NCBI RefSeq assembly: GCF_016595675.1
Contig: NZ_JAENJH010000003.1
Span: 620,001 to 684,000, forward strand
Origin: Prauserella cavernicola
GTDB lineage: Bacteria; Actinomycetota; Actinomycetes; Mycobacteriales; Pseudonocardiaceae
Direction: 5' to 3'
Length of the DNA stretch: 64,000 nt
Shown here: positions 24,141 through 32,862 of the stretch, one piece after another
How positions within the stretch are numbered: the stretch's first letter is position 1
Layout of the letters: the number at the start of each line of letters is the position of its first letter
The notes under the pieces: generated by a model
Databases searched by the model: none
What the model was told of the DNA's origin: nothing
Seen by the model: only the letters and a program-made list of their open reading frames with translations
Program-made: the position numbers and the translations under genes

Positions 24141-25292
24141 TTATAGGCGTTCTATTATTGTTACGTTTGCCGTGCCTCCGCCTTCGCACATGGTTTGCAG
24201 GCCGAAGCGGCCGCCCGTGCGCTCCAGTTCGTGCAGCAGGGTCGCGAGGAGTTTCGTGCCCGTCGCGCCGATGGGATGGCCCAGTGCGATCCCTCCGCCG
24301 TTGACGTTGACCCGGTCGGGGTCGGCACCCGTCTCGTCCAGCCACGCGAGCACCACGCTCGCGAACGCCTCGTTGACCTCGAACAGGTCGATGTCGTCGA
24401 TGGTCAGGCCCGTTTTGCGCAGCGCGTGCGCCGTCGCGGGGATGGGGCCCGTGAGCATCCACACCGGATCGGCCGCGCGCACCGAGATGTGGTGCACGCG
24501 CGCCCTCGGGGTCAGGCTGTGTTCGCGGACGAACGACTCCGACGCGAGCAGCGTCGCGCTCGCCGCGTCGGAGATCTGGCTCGCCACGGCCGCGGTCAGC
24601 CGCGAGCCCTCGCTCAACGGCTTCAGCGCGGCCATCTTCTCCGGCGTGGTGTCGGCGCGTGGCCCCTCGTCGGCCGCGAACCCCTCGTACGGCACGATCT
24701 CCCGCTCGAAGCGTCCCTCGGCCGCGGCGGTCAGCGCGCGCTGGTGGCTGCGGTAGGCGTAGGCCTCCAGGTCCTCGCGCGTGAGGTCCCAGTGCCCGGC
24801 GATCATGTCGGCGCTGCGGAACTGCGAGACCTCCACGCTGCCGTAGCGCTCCTGCCAGCCCTTCGACCCCGAGAACGGGTCGTCGAAGCCGTACTCGCGC
24901 CCGGCCAGCATCGCCGCGCTGATGGGGATTCGGCTCATGTTCTGCACTCCGCCCGCCACCACGACGTCCTGCGTGCCCGACAGCACCGCCTGGGCCGCGA
25001 AGTGCACCGCCTGCTGCGACGACCCGCACTGCCGGTCGACGGTCACGCCCGCGACGTGGTCGGGCAGGCCCGCCGCGAGCCACGCGGTGCGCGCGATGTT
25101 GCCCGACTGCGGACCGAGGGTGTCGGTGCAGCCGAGGATCACGTCGTCCACGAGCGCGGGGTCGACGCCGCTGCGTTCGACCAGCGCCCTCAGCACGTGC
25201 GCGGCCAGATCCGCCGAGTGCACGCCTGCCAGCGCTCCGCCGCGCCTGCCGACGGGCGTGCGCACTGCGTCGATGAGATAGGCCTCGGCCAC
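24141..25292 (-). CDS. fadA6: Thiolase FadA6-like
   Basis: 383 residues from GTG 25292 (GGAGC upstream). The active-site Cys89 lies in VDRQCGSSQQA; His339 lies in GHPIGATG and Cys369 in CEGGG, so the thiolase triad is complete. The family alignment and position after ipdF fit FadA6, the thiolase in KstR2-type clusters that cleaves beta-ketoacyl-CoA products of HIP breakdown. It is last in the fadE30-ipdF-fadA6 operon; 8 bp separates it from ipdF. Confidence 0.9.
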   Translation of the reverse strand: MAEAYLIDAVRTPVGRRGGALAGVHSADLAAHVLRALVERSGVDPALVDDVILGCTDTLGPQSGNIARTAWLAAGLPDHVAGVTVDRQCGSSQQAVHFAAQAVLSGTQDVVVAGGVQNMSRIPISAAMLAGREYGFDDPFSGSKGWQERYGSVEVSQFRSADMIAGHWDLTREDLEAYAYRSHQRALTAAAEGRFEREIVPYEGFAADEGPRADTTPEKMAALKPLSEGSRLTAAVASQISDAASATLLASESFVREHSLTPRARVHHISVRAADPVWMLTGPIPATAHALRKTGLTIDDIDLFEVNEAFASVVLAWLDETGADPDRVNVNGGGIALGHPIGATGTKLLATLLHELERTGGRFGLQTMCEGGGTANVTIIERL

Positions 25293-25300
25293 GATCGCTC

Positions 25301-26071
25301 CTAGGGGTGCTGGCTGGACACGGAGATGGTCTCGCCGGTGAGGTAGCCGGCGTAGTCGCTGGCGAGAAACGCCATGACCGTGGCGATCTCCCACGGTTCG
25401 GCGGCGCGGCCGAACGCCTCGCGCTGTTCCAGCGACTCGAGCAGTTCCTCGCTGGTGACCTTGGCGAGAAACGGGTGTTTGGCGAGGCTCGGCGCGACGG
25501 CGTTGATGCGCACGCCGTGCTCGGCGGCGTCGATGGCGGCGCAGCGGGTGAGCGCCATGACGCCTGCCTTGGCGGCCGCGTAATGCGCCTGCCCCGCCTG
25601 GGCGCGCCAGCCGATCACCGACGCGTTGTTGACGATCACGCCACCGCCACCCTGCGCGACGAACCGGCGCAGCACAGCCCGGGTGCAGCGGAACGTGCCG
25701 TTGAGCGTCACGTCGAGCACCCGCAGCCATTCCTCGTCGGTCATGTCCAGAATGGACCTGGTGCCACCGAGCCCGGCGTTGTTGATCAGTACGTCGATCC
25801 GTCCGAAGTGGCCGGTCGCACCGTCGACGAGCGCCTGCACATGGGTCTCGTCGGTGACGTCGCAGGGGATCGCGTGGACCTTGCCGAACTCCGCCAGCTC
25901 CTCGGCCTTCTCTCCCAGGCGGCGTTCGTGCTGGTCGCTGATCACCACCGACGCGCCCTCCTCGAGGCAGCGCCTGGCGACGGCGGAGCCGATGCCGGTG
26001 CCCGCCGCGGCGGTGACCACCACGACCTTGCCCGCCAGCAGCTCCCGCCCGCGCGGGTACTCCGGGATCAC
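25301..26071 (-). CDS. ipdF: SDR, hydroxy-HIP-CoA dehydrogenase IpdF-like
   Basis: 256 residues from GTG 26071 (AAGGAGG 8 bp upstream). VTAAAGTGIGSAVARR is an SDR cofactor motif with TAAAGTGIG instead of TGxxxGxG, as in this subgroup. INNAG, NNASVIG and YAAAKAG follow. The position between fadE30 and fadA6 matches Rv3559c/IpdF, which oxidises the 5-hydroxy group of the HIP-CoA intermediate. Its start overlaps the fadE30 stop. Confidence 0.87.
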   Translation of the reverse strand: MIPEYPRGRELLAGKVVVVTAAAGTGIGSAVARRCLEEGASVVISDQHERRLGEKAEELAEFGKVHAIPCDVTDETHVQALVDGATGHFGRIDVLINNAGLGGTRSILDMTDEEWLRVLDVTLNGTFRCTRAVLRRFVAQGGGGVIVNNASVIGWRAQAGQAHYAAAKAGVMALTRCAAIDAAEHGVRINAVAPSLAKHPFLAKVTSEELLESLEQREAFGRAAEPWEIATVMAFLASDYAGYLTGETISVSSQHP

Positions 26072-27213
26072 GCGCGTACCTCCTTGGGCAGCCCGAGCAC
26101 GCGCTCGGCGATGATGTTGCGTTCGATCTCGTCCGAGCCGCCGTAGATCGTGTCGGCGCGGGAGAACAGGAACAGCCGCTGCCACTCGTCGGGCTCGCCG
26201 TCGTGGGTCAGCGACCGCGCACCCCGGGCCCGCATCGCCAGTTCGCCGAGCGTGCGGTGCCACTGCGCCCAGAGCAGCTTGCCCACGGCGACCTCGGGTC
26301 CGGCCTGGTCGCCGAGGGTGCGCAGCGCGTGCGCGCGCAGGACCCGCAGCCCGATCCACGCGCGCGTGAGGTCGGTGCGCAGCACGGGGTCGTCGATCGT
26401 GCCGGTGCGCTTCGCCTGCGCGAGCACGCCCTCCAGCTCGCGCCGGAAGCCGATCTGCTGGCCGAGGGTGGACACGCCACGCTCGAAGCCGAGTGTCGCC
26501 ATCGCCACGCGCCAGCCGTCGCCGGGTTCGCCGACCACCATCGACGCCGGTGTGCGCGCGCCGTCGAAGAACACCTCGTTGAACTCGGAGGTGCCGGTGA
26601 GCTGCCGGATGGGCCGCACCTCGACACCGTCCTGGCGCAGCGGCACGAGCAGGTACGACAGCCCCGCGTGCCGCCGCGAGCCCGGTTCGGTCCTGGCGAG
26701 CACGAAACACCAGTCGGCGACGTGGGCCAGTGAGGTCCAGGTCTTCTGCCCGGTCACCACCCACGTGTCGCCCTCGATGCGGGCCGACGTGGACACCGCG
26801 GCCAGATCCGAGCCCGCGCCGGGTTCCGAGTAGCCCTGGCACCAGAGTTCGTCGACGGCCACGATCCTGGGCAGGAACCGCTGCCGCTGCTCGGGAGTGC
26901 CGAGCGCGATGAGGGTGGGGCCGAGCAGCTGCTCGCCGAGGTGGCCGACCCTCGCCGGGGCGCCGGAGGCGGCGTACTCCTCGTGGAAGATCACCTGCTC
27001 GGCGAGGCTCAGCCCGCGCCCGCCGAACTCACTCGGCCAGCCGACACACGTCCAGCCCGCCGCGGCCAGGTGCCGTTCCCACGCGAGCCGCAGGTCGAAC
27101 GCCTCGTGTTCGCGGCCGGGGCCGCCCAGCCCGCGCAGCTCGGCGAACTGTCCGGTGAGGTTCGCGGCCAGCCAGTCCGCCACCTCACGGCGGAACTGCT
27201 CGTGGTCTCTCAC
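26068..27213 (-). CDS. fadE30: Acyl-CoA dehydrogenase FadE30-like
   Basis: 381 residues. GTG 27213 is chosen because AGGAGG lies 5 bp before it; a GTG at 27219 falls within the ribosome site. Full acyl-CoA dehydrogenase architecture: N-terminal helices, WCQGYSEPGAGSDLAAV FAD region, GQKTWTSLAHVADW, and the C-terminal YGGSDEIERNIIAERVLGLPKE. In M. tuberculosis FadE30 dehydrogenates the propionyl side chain of HIP-CoA. It is divergent from fadD3 with an operator-like dyad between. Confidence 0.9.
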   Translation of the reverse strand: MRDHEQFRREVADWLAANLTGQFAELRGLGGPGREHEAFDLRLAWERHLAAAGWTCVGWPSEFGGRGLSLAEQVIFHEEYAASGAPARVGHLGEQLLGPTLIALGTPEQRQRFLPRIVAVDELWCQGYSEPGAGSDLAAVSTSARIEGDTWVVTGQKTWTSLAHVADWCFVLARTEPGSRRHAGLSYLLVPLRQDGVEVRPIRQLTGTSEFNEVFFDGARTPASMVVGEPGDGWRVAMATLGFERGVSTLGQQIGFRRELEGVLAQAKRTGTIDDPVLRTDLTRAWIGLRVLRAHALRTLGDQAGPEVAVGKLLWAQWHRTLGELAMRARGARSLTHDGEPDEWQRLFLFSRADTIYGGSDEIERNIIAERVLGLPKEVRA

Positions 27214-27246
27214 CCGCACCTCCTGCTACCGTTCACTGGAATAATG

Positions 27247-27258
27247 AGAACACGTTCT
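27247..27258. promoter_or_regulatory. KstR-like operator between fadE30 and fadD3
   Basis: AGAAC-AC-GTTCT dyad in the 72-bp divergent gap, 28 bp before the fadD3 ATG. The half-sites are identical to those at 18614-18625, linking the two transcription units to one regulator. Confidence 0.6.
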
Positions 27259-27285
27259 ACATTTGGCGTCCAGTGAGGGAGCGGG

Positions 27286-28836
27286 ATGGTGGAGTCGTCC
27301 GGCGCGGAGACGATTCCCGGCGCACTCAGGAGTGCGGCGGAGCGGTTCGGCTCACGCGAGGCCGTGGTGGACGGCTCGGTGCGGCTCACCTACGCGGATC
27401 TTCTAGAACGTGTTCGAACAATGGCGCGCGCGTTCGCCGCCGAGGGTGTGCGGCCCGGCGACCGGGTGGCGATCAACTCACCCAACACCCACCACTGGGT
27501 CGTCGCCGCGCTCGGCGCCCACTACGCGGGCGCCACGCTGGTGCCCGTCAACACCCGCTTCACCGGAACCGAGTCCGTCGACCTGCTGCGCCGCAGCCGT
27601 GCCCGCGCGCTGGTGGTCGCCGGTGACTTCCTGGGCGCCGACCGGCTCGCCGGCATCCGCGAGGCGCAGGGCGAGGCGGGCCTGCCGGATCTGACCACCG
27701 TGATCCGCGTGCCGCTGGCCGGGTCTCTCCCGCCCGTCGACGGCGTGCTCGACTGGGACGTGGTGCGCGAGCGCGCCGAGCGGGTGCCGTCAGCCGAGGT
27801 GGAGGCCCGCGCGGACGAGGTGCGCCCCGACGACGTCAGCGACATCCTGTTCACCTCCGGCACCACCGGACGCAGCAAGGGAGTCTGCTCGGCACACCGG
27901 CAAGCGCTCGCGGTGGCGGCGGCGTGGGCCGAGTGCGGCGAGCTGACCGAGCACGACCGCTACCTCGTGGTGAACCCGTTCTTCCACAGTTTCGGTTACA
28001 AGGCGGGGATCCTCGTGTGCCTGCTGACCGGCGCCACGTTGGTTCCGCAGGCCGTGTTCGACGCGGGCGAGGCGCTGACGCTGATCGAACGTGAGCGGGT
28101 GTCGGTGGTCCCGGGCGCTCCCACGATCTTCCAGAGCCTGCTACCGGTCGCCCTGGACCGGGACCTCTCGTCGCTGCGGCTGGCCGTGACCGGTGCCGCG
28201 ACGGTGCCGGTGACGCTGGTCGAACGGATGCGTGACGAGCTGGGCTTTCGGACCGTGCTCACCGCCTACGGGCTCACCGAAGCGGTGGTGGCGACGATGT
28301 GCCGTCCCGGCGACGACCCCCGCACCGTGTCGCGCACGTCGGGCCGTGCCACCGCTGGCTTCGAGGTCGCGCTGGCCGACACCGGCGAGGTGCTGCTGCG
28401 CGGCCCCAACGTCATGCTCGGCTACCTCGACGACCCTGCTGCCACGGCGAGGACGATCGACGCGCAGGGCTGGCTGCACACCGGTGACGTCGGCGCGCTC
28501 GACGCCGCGGGCAACCTCGCGATCACCGACCGGCTCAAGGACATGTACATCTGCGGCGGCTTCAACGTCTACCCGGCCGAGGTCGAACGGGTCCTCGGTC
28601 AGCTGGGCGGGGTGCGTGACGTCGCCGTCACCGGGGTGCCTGACGGGCGCCTCGGCGAGGTCGGCAAGGCGTTCGTGGTGACCGACGGCGAGCTGGGCGA
28701 GGACGCCGTGTTCGCGTTCTGCCGCGAGCGGCTGGCCAACTACAAGCGCCCGCGCTCGGTGGAGTTCGTGGCGGAGCTGCCGCGCAACGCCTCGGGCAAG
28801 GTGCTGAAACGCCTGCTGGGCAAGGAGGACGCATGA
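27286..28836 (+). CDS. fadD3: HIP-CoA ligase FadD3-like
   Basis: 516 residues, close to the mycobacterial FadD3 length. Adenylation motifs are FTSGTTGRSKGV, AYGLTEAVVATMC, GWLHTGDVG, DRLKDMYICGGFNVYPAEVE and the catalytic lysine region RNASGKVLKR. FadD3 activates HIP, the bicyclic remnant of steroid A/B-ring degradation, to its CoA ester and opens this pathway. GGGAGCGGG precedes the ATG. A third operator-like dyad lies inside the gene at 27404. Stop overlaps the next start. Confidence 0.9.
   Translation: MVESSGAETIPGALRSAAERFGSREAVVDGSVRLTYADLLERVRTMARAFAAEGVRPGDRVAINSPNTHHWVVAALGAHYAGATLVPVNTRFTGTESVDLLRRSRARALVVAGDFLGADRLAGIREAQGEAGLPDLTTVIRVPLAGSLPPVDGVLDWDVVRERAERVPSAEVEARADEVRPDDVSDILFTSGTTGRSKGVCSAHRQALAVAAAWAECGELTEHDRYLVVNPFFHSFGYKAGILVCLLTGATLVPQAVFDAGEALTLIERERVSVVPGAPTIFQSLLPVALDRDLSSLRLAVTGAATVPVTLVERMRDELGFRTVLTAYGLTEAVVATMCRPGDDPRTVSRTSGRATAGFEVALADTGEVLLRGPNVMLGYLDDPAATARTIDAQGWLHTGDVGALDAAGNLAITDRLKDMYICGGFNVYPAEVERVLGQLGGVRDVAVTGVPDGRLGEVGKAFVVTDGELGEDAVFAFCRERLANYKRPRSVEFVAELPRNASGKVLKRLLGKEDA
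27404..27417. promoter_or_regulatory. Intragenic KstR-consensus dyad in fadD3
   Basis: TAGAACGTGTTCGA matches the recalled KstR consensus TnnAACnnGTTnnA at every defined position, about 120 bp into fadD3. A second site downstream of the promoter could give roadblock or looping repression with 27247. It could also be coincidence within coding sequence. Confidence 0.4.
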
Positions 28837-29675
28837 CCGACGTCGTTACCTACGAGCGCCGCGACGGGGTGGCGATCGTGACGATGAACCGCCCCGACTA
28901 CCGCAACGCGCAGAACTCGGCGATGACCTACGCGCTCGACGACGCGTTCACGCGCGCGGTGGACGACCCGGAGGTGACGGTGATCGTCCTCGCGGGCGCG
29001 GGCAAGCACTTCTCGGCCGGCCACGACATCGGCTCACCCGGCCGTGACGCCGACAAGAGCTTCGACCGCCGAGCCGTGATGTGGTGGGACCACACGAGCC
29101 GCGAGGGTGGCGACCGGCGCTTCGCCCGTGAGTCCGAGGTCTATCTGGGCATGTGCCGCCGCTGGCGCGAGATTCCCAAGCCGATGATCGCCTCGGTACA
29201 GGGAGCGTGCATCGCGGGCGGGCTGATGCTCGCGTGGGTGTGCGACCTGATCGTCGCGGCCGACGACGCGTTCTTCGCCGACCCCGTGGTGCGCATGGGA
29301 ATTCCGGGCGTCGAGTACTTCGCGCACCCGTGGGTGCTCGGGCCGAGGGCGGCCAAGGAGGTGCTGTTCACCGGCGAGCGCTTCGACGTCCACCAGGCCA
29401 AGGAGTGGGGCATGGTGAGCAGGGTCGTGCCGCGCGAGGAGCTCGAAGCGCGCACGCTGGAGCTGGCGGGCACGGTGGCGGCGATGCCGTCGTTCGGACT
29501 GGCGCTGGCGAAGAAGGCTGTGAACCAGGCCGAGGACCTGATGGGTCTGCGGTCCGGAATGGACTCCGTGTTCGGCCTGCACCACTTCGCCCACGCGCAC
29601 AACGCCGAGACCTCGGACGACTCGCTGGGCGGGCAGACCGCGCGCTCGATGCGCGAGGGAAACGGGGCGCGCTAG
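28833..29675 (+). CDS. Enoyl-CoA hydratase/isomerase-family protein
   Basis: 280 residues; ATG 28833 overlaps the fadD3 stop. Crotonase features: AGAGKHFSAGHDIGSPG (oxyanion loop), MIASVQGACIAGGLMLAWVCDLIVAADDAFFADP, FTGERFDVHQAKEWGMVSRVVP. An insertion (KSFDRRAVMWWDHTSREGG) distinguishes it from EchA20, and it resembles EchA13-type proteins. In the M. tuberculosis order, as I recall it, fadD3 is followed directly by fadE31, so this gene is an addition. A hydration step paired with one of the FadE enzymes is likely. Confidence 0.82.
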   Translation: MTDVVTYERRDGVAIVTMNRPDYRNAQNSAMTYALDDAFTRAVDDPEVTVIVLAGAGKHFSAGHDIGSPGRDADKSFDRRAVMWWDHTSREGGDRRFARESEVYLGMCRRWREIPKPMIASVQGACIAGGLMLAWVCDLIVAADDAFFADPVVRMGIPGVEYFAHPWVLGPRAAKEVLFTGERFDVHQAKEWGMVSRVVPREELEARTLELAGTVAAMPSFGLALAKKAVNQAEDLMGLRSGMDSVFGLHHFAHAHNAETSDDSLGGQTARSMREGNGAR

Positions 29676-30808
29676 TGGATCTGGACGTCGACGAGGCCTC
29701 GGCGGCCCTGCGCGACGAGGCCCGCGCGTGGCTCGCCGAGCACGTGCCGAGGCCATCGCTGCCGTCGATGGACACCGCCGAGGGTTTCGCGGCGCACCGC
29801 GAGTGGGAGGCCACGCTCGCCGAGGCGCGCCTGTCGGTGGTGACCTGGCCGCGCGAGTACACCGGCAGGGACGCGTCCCTGCTGCAGTGGCTGCTGTTCG
29901 AGGAGGAGTACTACGCCGCCGGGGCGCCGGGCCGCGTCTCTCAGAACGGCATCTTCATGCTCGCGCCCACGCTCTTCGCCCACGGCACGGCCGAGCAGCG
30001 TGACCGGATCCTGCCCCCGATGGCGCGGGGCGAGCAGGTGTGGGCACAGGCGTGGTCGGAACCCGAGGCCGGCAGCGACATCGCCGCGTTGCGCAGCAGG
30101 GCCGAGCGCACCGACGGCGGCTGGCTGCTCTCCGGCTCCAAGACGTGGAGCTCGCGCGCGGCGTTCGCCGACCGCGCGTTCGGTCTGTTTCGCAGCGATC
30201 CCGGCGAGCAGCGGCACCGCGGCCTCACCTACCTGATGTTCGACCTGCGCGCCGAGGGCGTCATGGTGCGGCCCATCCCGCAGCTCGACGGCGAGCCGGG
30301 GTTCGCGGAGGTCTTTCTGGACAACGTCTTCGTGCCCGACGCCGACGTGCTCGGCGAGCCGGGCAACGGCTGGCGTGTGGCGATGACCACGGCCAACAAC
30401 GAGCGCGGGCTGTCGCTGCGCAGTCCCGGCCGGTTCCTCGCAGCCGCCGACCGCCTGGTGGATCTGTGGCGCGAGCGCGGCCGGCCCGAGGACGTCGCGG
30501 CTCGCGTCGCCGACGCGTGGATCGGCGCCAGGGCCTACCAGCTCTACACCTACGGCACCGTGACCCGGCTCGCCGAGGGCGGCGGTCTCGGCCCGGAGTC
30601 CAGCGTCAACAAGCTGTTCTGGTCGCACCTCGACGTCGCGCTGCACGAGACCGCGCTCGACCTGCTGGGCCCCGAGGGCGAGCTGGCCGGGCCGTGGACC
30701 GATGGCTACCTGTTCTCGCTCGCGGGACCGATCTACGGCGGCACCGACCAGATCCAGCGCAACACGATCGCCGAGCGTCTGCTCGCGCTGCCCAGGGAGC
30801 CGCGATGA
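29675..30808 (+). CDS. fadE31: Acyl-CoA dehydrogenase FadE31-like
   Basis: 377 residues from GTG 29675, overlapping the previous stop. Acyl-CoA dehydrogenase features: VWAQAWSEPEAGSDIAALRSRA, GSKTWSSRAAFADRAFGLF, YGGTDQIQRNTIAERLLALPRE. It is the FadE30/31 subgroup in which one subunit carries the FAD site and pairs with another FadE in an alpha2beta2 enzyme. The operon position after fadD3 fits FadE31. Stop overlaps fadE32. Confidence 0.85.
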   Translation: MDLDVDEASAALRDEARAWLAEHVPRPSLPSMDTAEGFAAHREWEATLAEARLSVVTWPREYTGRDASLLQWLLFEEEYYAAGAPGRVSQNGIFMLAPTLFAHGTAEQRDRILPPMARGEQVWAQAWSEPEAGSDIAALRSRAERTDGGWLLSGSKTWSSRAAFADRAFGLFRSDPGEQRHRGLTYLMFDLRAEGVMVRPIPQLDGEPGFAEVFLDNVFVPDADVLGEPGNGWRVAMTTANNERGLSLRSPGRFLAAADRLVDLWRERGRPEDVAARVADAWIGARAYQLYTYGTVTRLAEGGGLGPESSVNKLFWSHLDVALHETALDLLGPEGELAGPWTDGYLFSLAGPIYGGTDQIQRNTIAERLLALPREPR

Positions 30809-31764
30809 GGTTCGCCGTCTCCGCCGAACAGCGGCAGTTCGCCGAGAGCCTGCACGAGCTGCTGGCTCGTGCGGACACCCCGGCGGCCGGGCGCGCGTGG
30901 GCGCGTGGCGAGCACGAGCCCGGGCTCAAGGTGTGGCGCGAGCTGGCCGACCTGGGCGTGCCCGCTCTGCTCGTGCCCGAGCGGCGTGGCGGTCTGGGCG
31001 CGTCAGCGACCGATCTGGTGGTGGTCTTCGAGGTGCTCGGTCACCACGCGGTGCCCGGCCCGCTGGCCGAGTCGGTGGCCGTGGCGCCATCGCTGCTGGC
31101 ACCGGAGTTGTTGCCCGCACTGGCCTCCGGTGAGTTGATCGCGAGTGTCGCACTGCCGCCGCTGGTGCCGTTCGCGCTCGACGCCGACGTCGCGGGCGTG
31201 GTGCTGCGGGTGCGCGACGGCCGGACCGAGCGGGTGGAGATCGCCGAGGGGCCGGTGCGTTCCGTCGACGCCGCGCGCAGGCTCTTCCGCGTCGAGCCCG
31301 AGGGCACGCCGCTCGGCGCCGCCCCGGCCGAGGCGTTCGAACTGGGCGTGCTGGCCGTGTCCGCGCAGCTGCTCGGCGCGGGGCAGTGGCTACTGGAGCG
31401 GGCGAGCGCGTATGCGAAGCAGCGCGAGCAGTACGGCAGGCCGATCGGCTCCTACCAGGCGGTGAAGCACCTGCTCGCCGACGTCGCGACGAGACTGGAG
31501 CTGGCCAGGCCGCTCGTGCACGGCGCGGCCGTGGCCGTCACCGGCGGGGAGGCCGTGGCGCGCGACGTCTCCGCGGCCAAGGTCGCCGCGGGCGAGGCCG
31601 CCTACCTCGCCGCGCGCACGGCGTTACAGGTGCATGGCGCCATCGGTTACACCGCCGAGCACGACCTGGGGCTGTGGCTGACGAAGGTCCGCGCGCTGAC
31701 CGGTGCGTGGGGCGGCGCGGGCCACCACCGCGCGCGTGTGCTCGCGGCACTGGAGGACATGTGA
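30805..31764 (+). CDS. fadE32: Acyl-CoA dehydrogenase FadE32-like
   Basis: 319 residues, short for the family, as is usual for partner subunits of steroid-pathway ACADs. ATG 30805 overlaps the fadE31 stop. The C-terminal half keeps the motifs AKQREQYGRPIGSYQAVKHLLADV and LQVHGAIGYTAEHDLGLWLTK, while the middle is reduced. FadE32 is required in ring-C product degradation in mycobacteria. It probably works as a heteromer with FadE31 or FadE33. Confidence 0.83.
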   Translation: MRFAVSAEQRQFAESLHELLARADTPAAGRAWARGEHEPGLKVWRELADLGVPALLVPERRGGLGASATDLVVVFEVLGHHAVPGPLAESVAVAPSLLAPELLPALASGELIASVALPPLVPFALDADVAGVVLRVRDGRTERVEIAEGPVRSVDAARRLFRVEPEGTPLGAAPAEAFELGVLAVSAQLLGAGQWLLERASAYAKQREQYGRPIGSYQAVKHLLADVATRLELARPLVHGAAVAVTGGEAVARDVSAAKVAAGEAAYLAARTALQVHGAIGYTAEHDLGLWLTKVRALTGAWGGAGHHRARVLAALEDM

Positions 31765-32852
31765 GCGACACCGACGAGACCAGGGCGCTGCGCGAGGCGG
31801 TACGAGCGTTGCTGGTCAAGCGTTCCGAGCCCAGAACCGCCGTCGAGGCCCCGTGCGGTTACGACGACGCGCTGTGGTCGGTGCTGTGCGACCAGATCGG
31901 CGTCGCCGCGCTCGCCGTGCCCGAACGCTACGGCGGAGTGGGCGCCGGGATGGCCGAGGTCTGTGTGGTGCTCCACGAGCTGGGCCGCACCTTGACACCG
32001 TCCCCGCTGCTCGGCTCGGCGGTGCTGAGCGCGCAGGCACTGCTGGCTGCCGGCGACGCCGACGCGTGCGCGCGGCTGCTGCCCGGCATCGCCGACGGCA
32101 GCCGTATCGCGGCGCTGGCCTGGACCGGCGAGGCCGGCGACTGGGCGCCCGAGGCTCCCGCCGTGACCGCTGAGGGAGACGTCCTCACCGGCACGGCGCA
32201 CTACGTGCTCGACGGCGATCTCGCCGACGTCCTGCTCGTGGCCGCCCGCACCGAGGAGGGCACCGGACTGTTCGAAGTGGACATCGCGGCCACCGGACTG
32301 CGGCGCGCCCACACGCCCTCGCTCGACCCGGCGCGCAGACTCGCCACCGTGGAGCTGGCAGGGGTCGAGGCCCGCCGGCTGTGGCACGGCGACCACACCT
32401 CGTCCCTGCGCCACGTCAGGGACCTCGCGCTCGTCGCGCTTGCGGCCGAGCAGGTGGGCGCGGCCGAACGCGCGCTGGAACTGACGGTCGACTACAGCGG
32501 GCAGCGCCACCAGTTCGGCAGGCCCATCGGCGGATTCCAGGCGCTCAAGCACCGCATGGCCGACGCGTTCGTGCGGCTGGAGCAGGCCCGCTCGGCCGTG
32601 CACGCCGCGCTGCGCAGCGCCGTCGCGGGCGCCGCGGAGCTGCCGCTGGACGCCGCCGTCGCCACGATCGTCTGCTCGGAGGCCCTCGAGTACATCGCCG
32701 CCGAGATGATCCAGCTGCACGGTGGAATCGCCATCACCTGGGAACACGACGCGCACCTCTACTTCAGGCGAGCGCACGGCAGCGCACTGCTGTTCGGCTC
32801 CCCCGGAGCTCACGTCGCCGCGCTCCACGGCGAGGCGAGCGGGGCTGTGTGA
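31761..32852 (+). CDS. fadE33: Acyl-CoA dehydrogenase FadE33-like
   Basis: 363 residues from GTG 31761, overlapping the fadE32 stop. C-terminal motifs are SGQRHQFGRPIGGFQALKHRMADAFVRLEQARSA-type and IQLHGGIAITWEHDAHLYFRRAHGS. The middle beta domain is complete (LTGTAHYVLDGDLADVLLVAA). It is the last enzyme gene of the operon. In the mycobacterial pathway FadE31-33 act on 2-methyl-beta-ketoadipyl-type chains left after ring opening. Confidence 0.83.
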   Translation: MSDTDETRALREAVRALLVKRSEPRTAVEAPCGYDDALWSVLCDQIGVAALAVPERYGGVGAGMAEVCVVLHELGRTLTPSPLLGSAVLSAQALLAAGDADACARLLPGIADGSRIAALAWTGEAGDWAPEAPAVTAEGDVLTGTAHYVLDGDLADVLLVAARTEEGTGLFEVDIAATGLRRAHTPSLDPARRLATVELAGVEARRLWHGDHTSSLRHVRDLALVALAAEQVGAAERALELTVDYSGQRHQFGRPIGGFQALKHRMADAFVRLEQARSAVHAALRSAVAGAAELPLDAAVATIVCSEALEYIAAEMIQLHGGIAITWEHDAHLYFRRAHGSALLFGSPGAHVAALHGEASGAV

Positions 32853-32862
32853 TCCTGGCAGG

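Noticed and set aside
23534-24304. Coding ORFs through the repeat block after ipdC
   Set aside because: The translations are low-complexity products of the 21-bp repeat in several frames.
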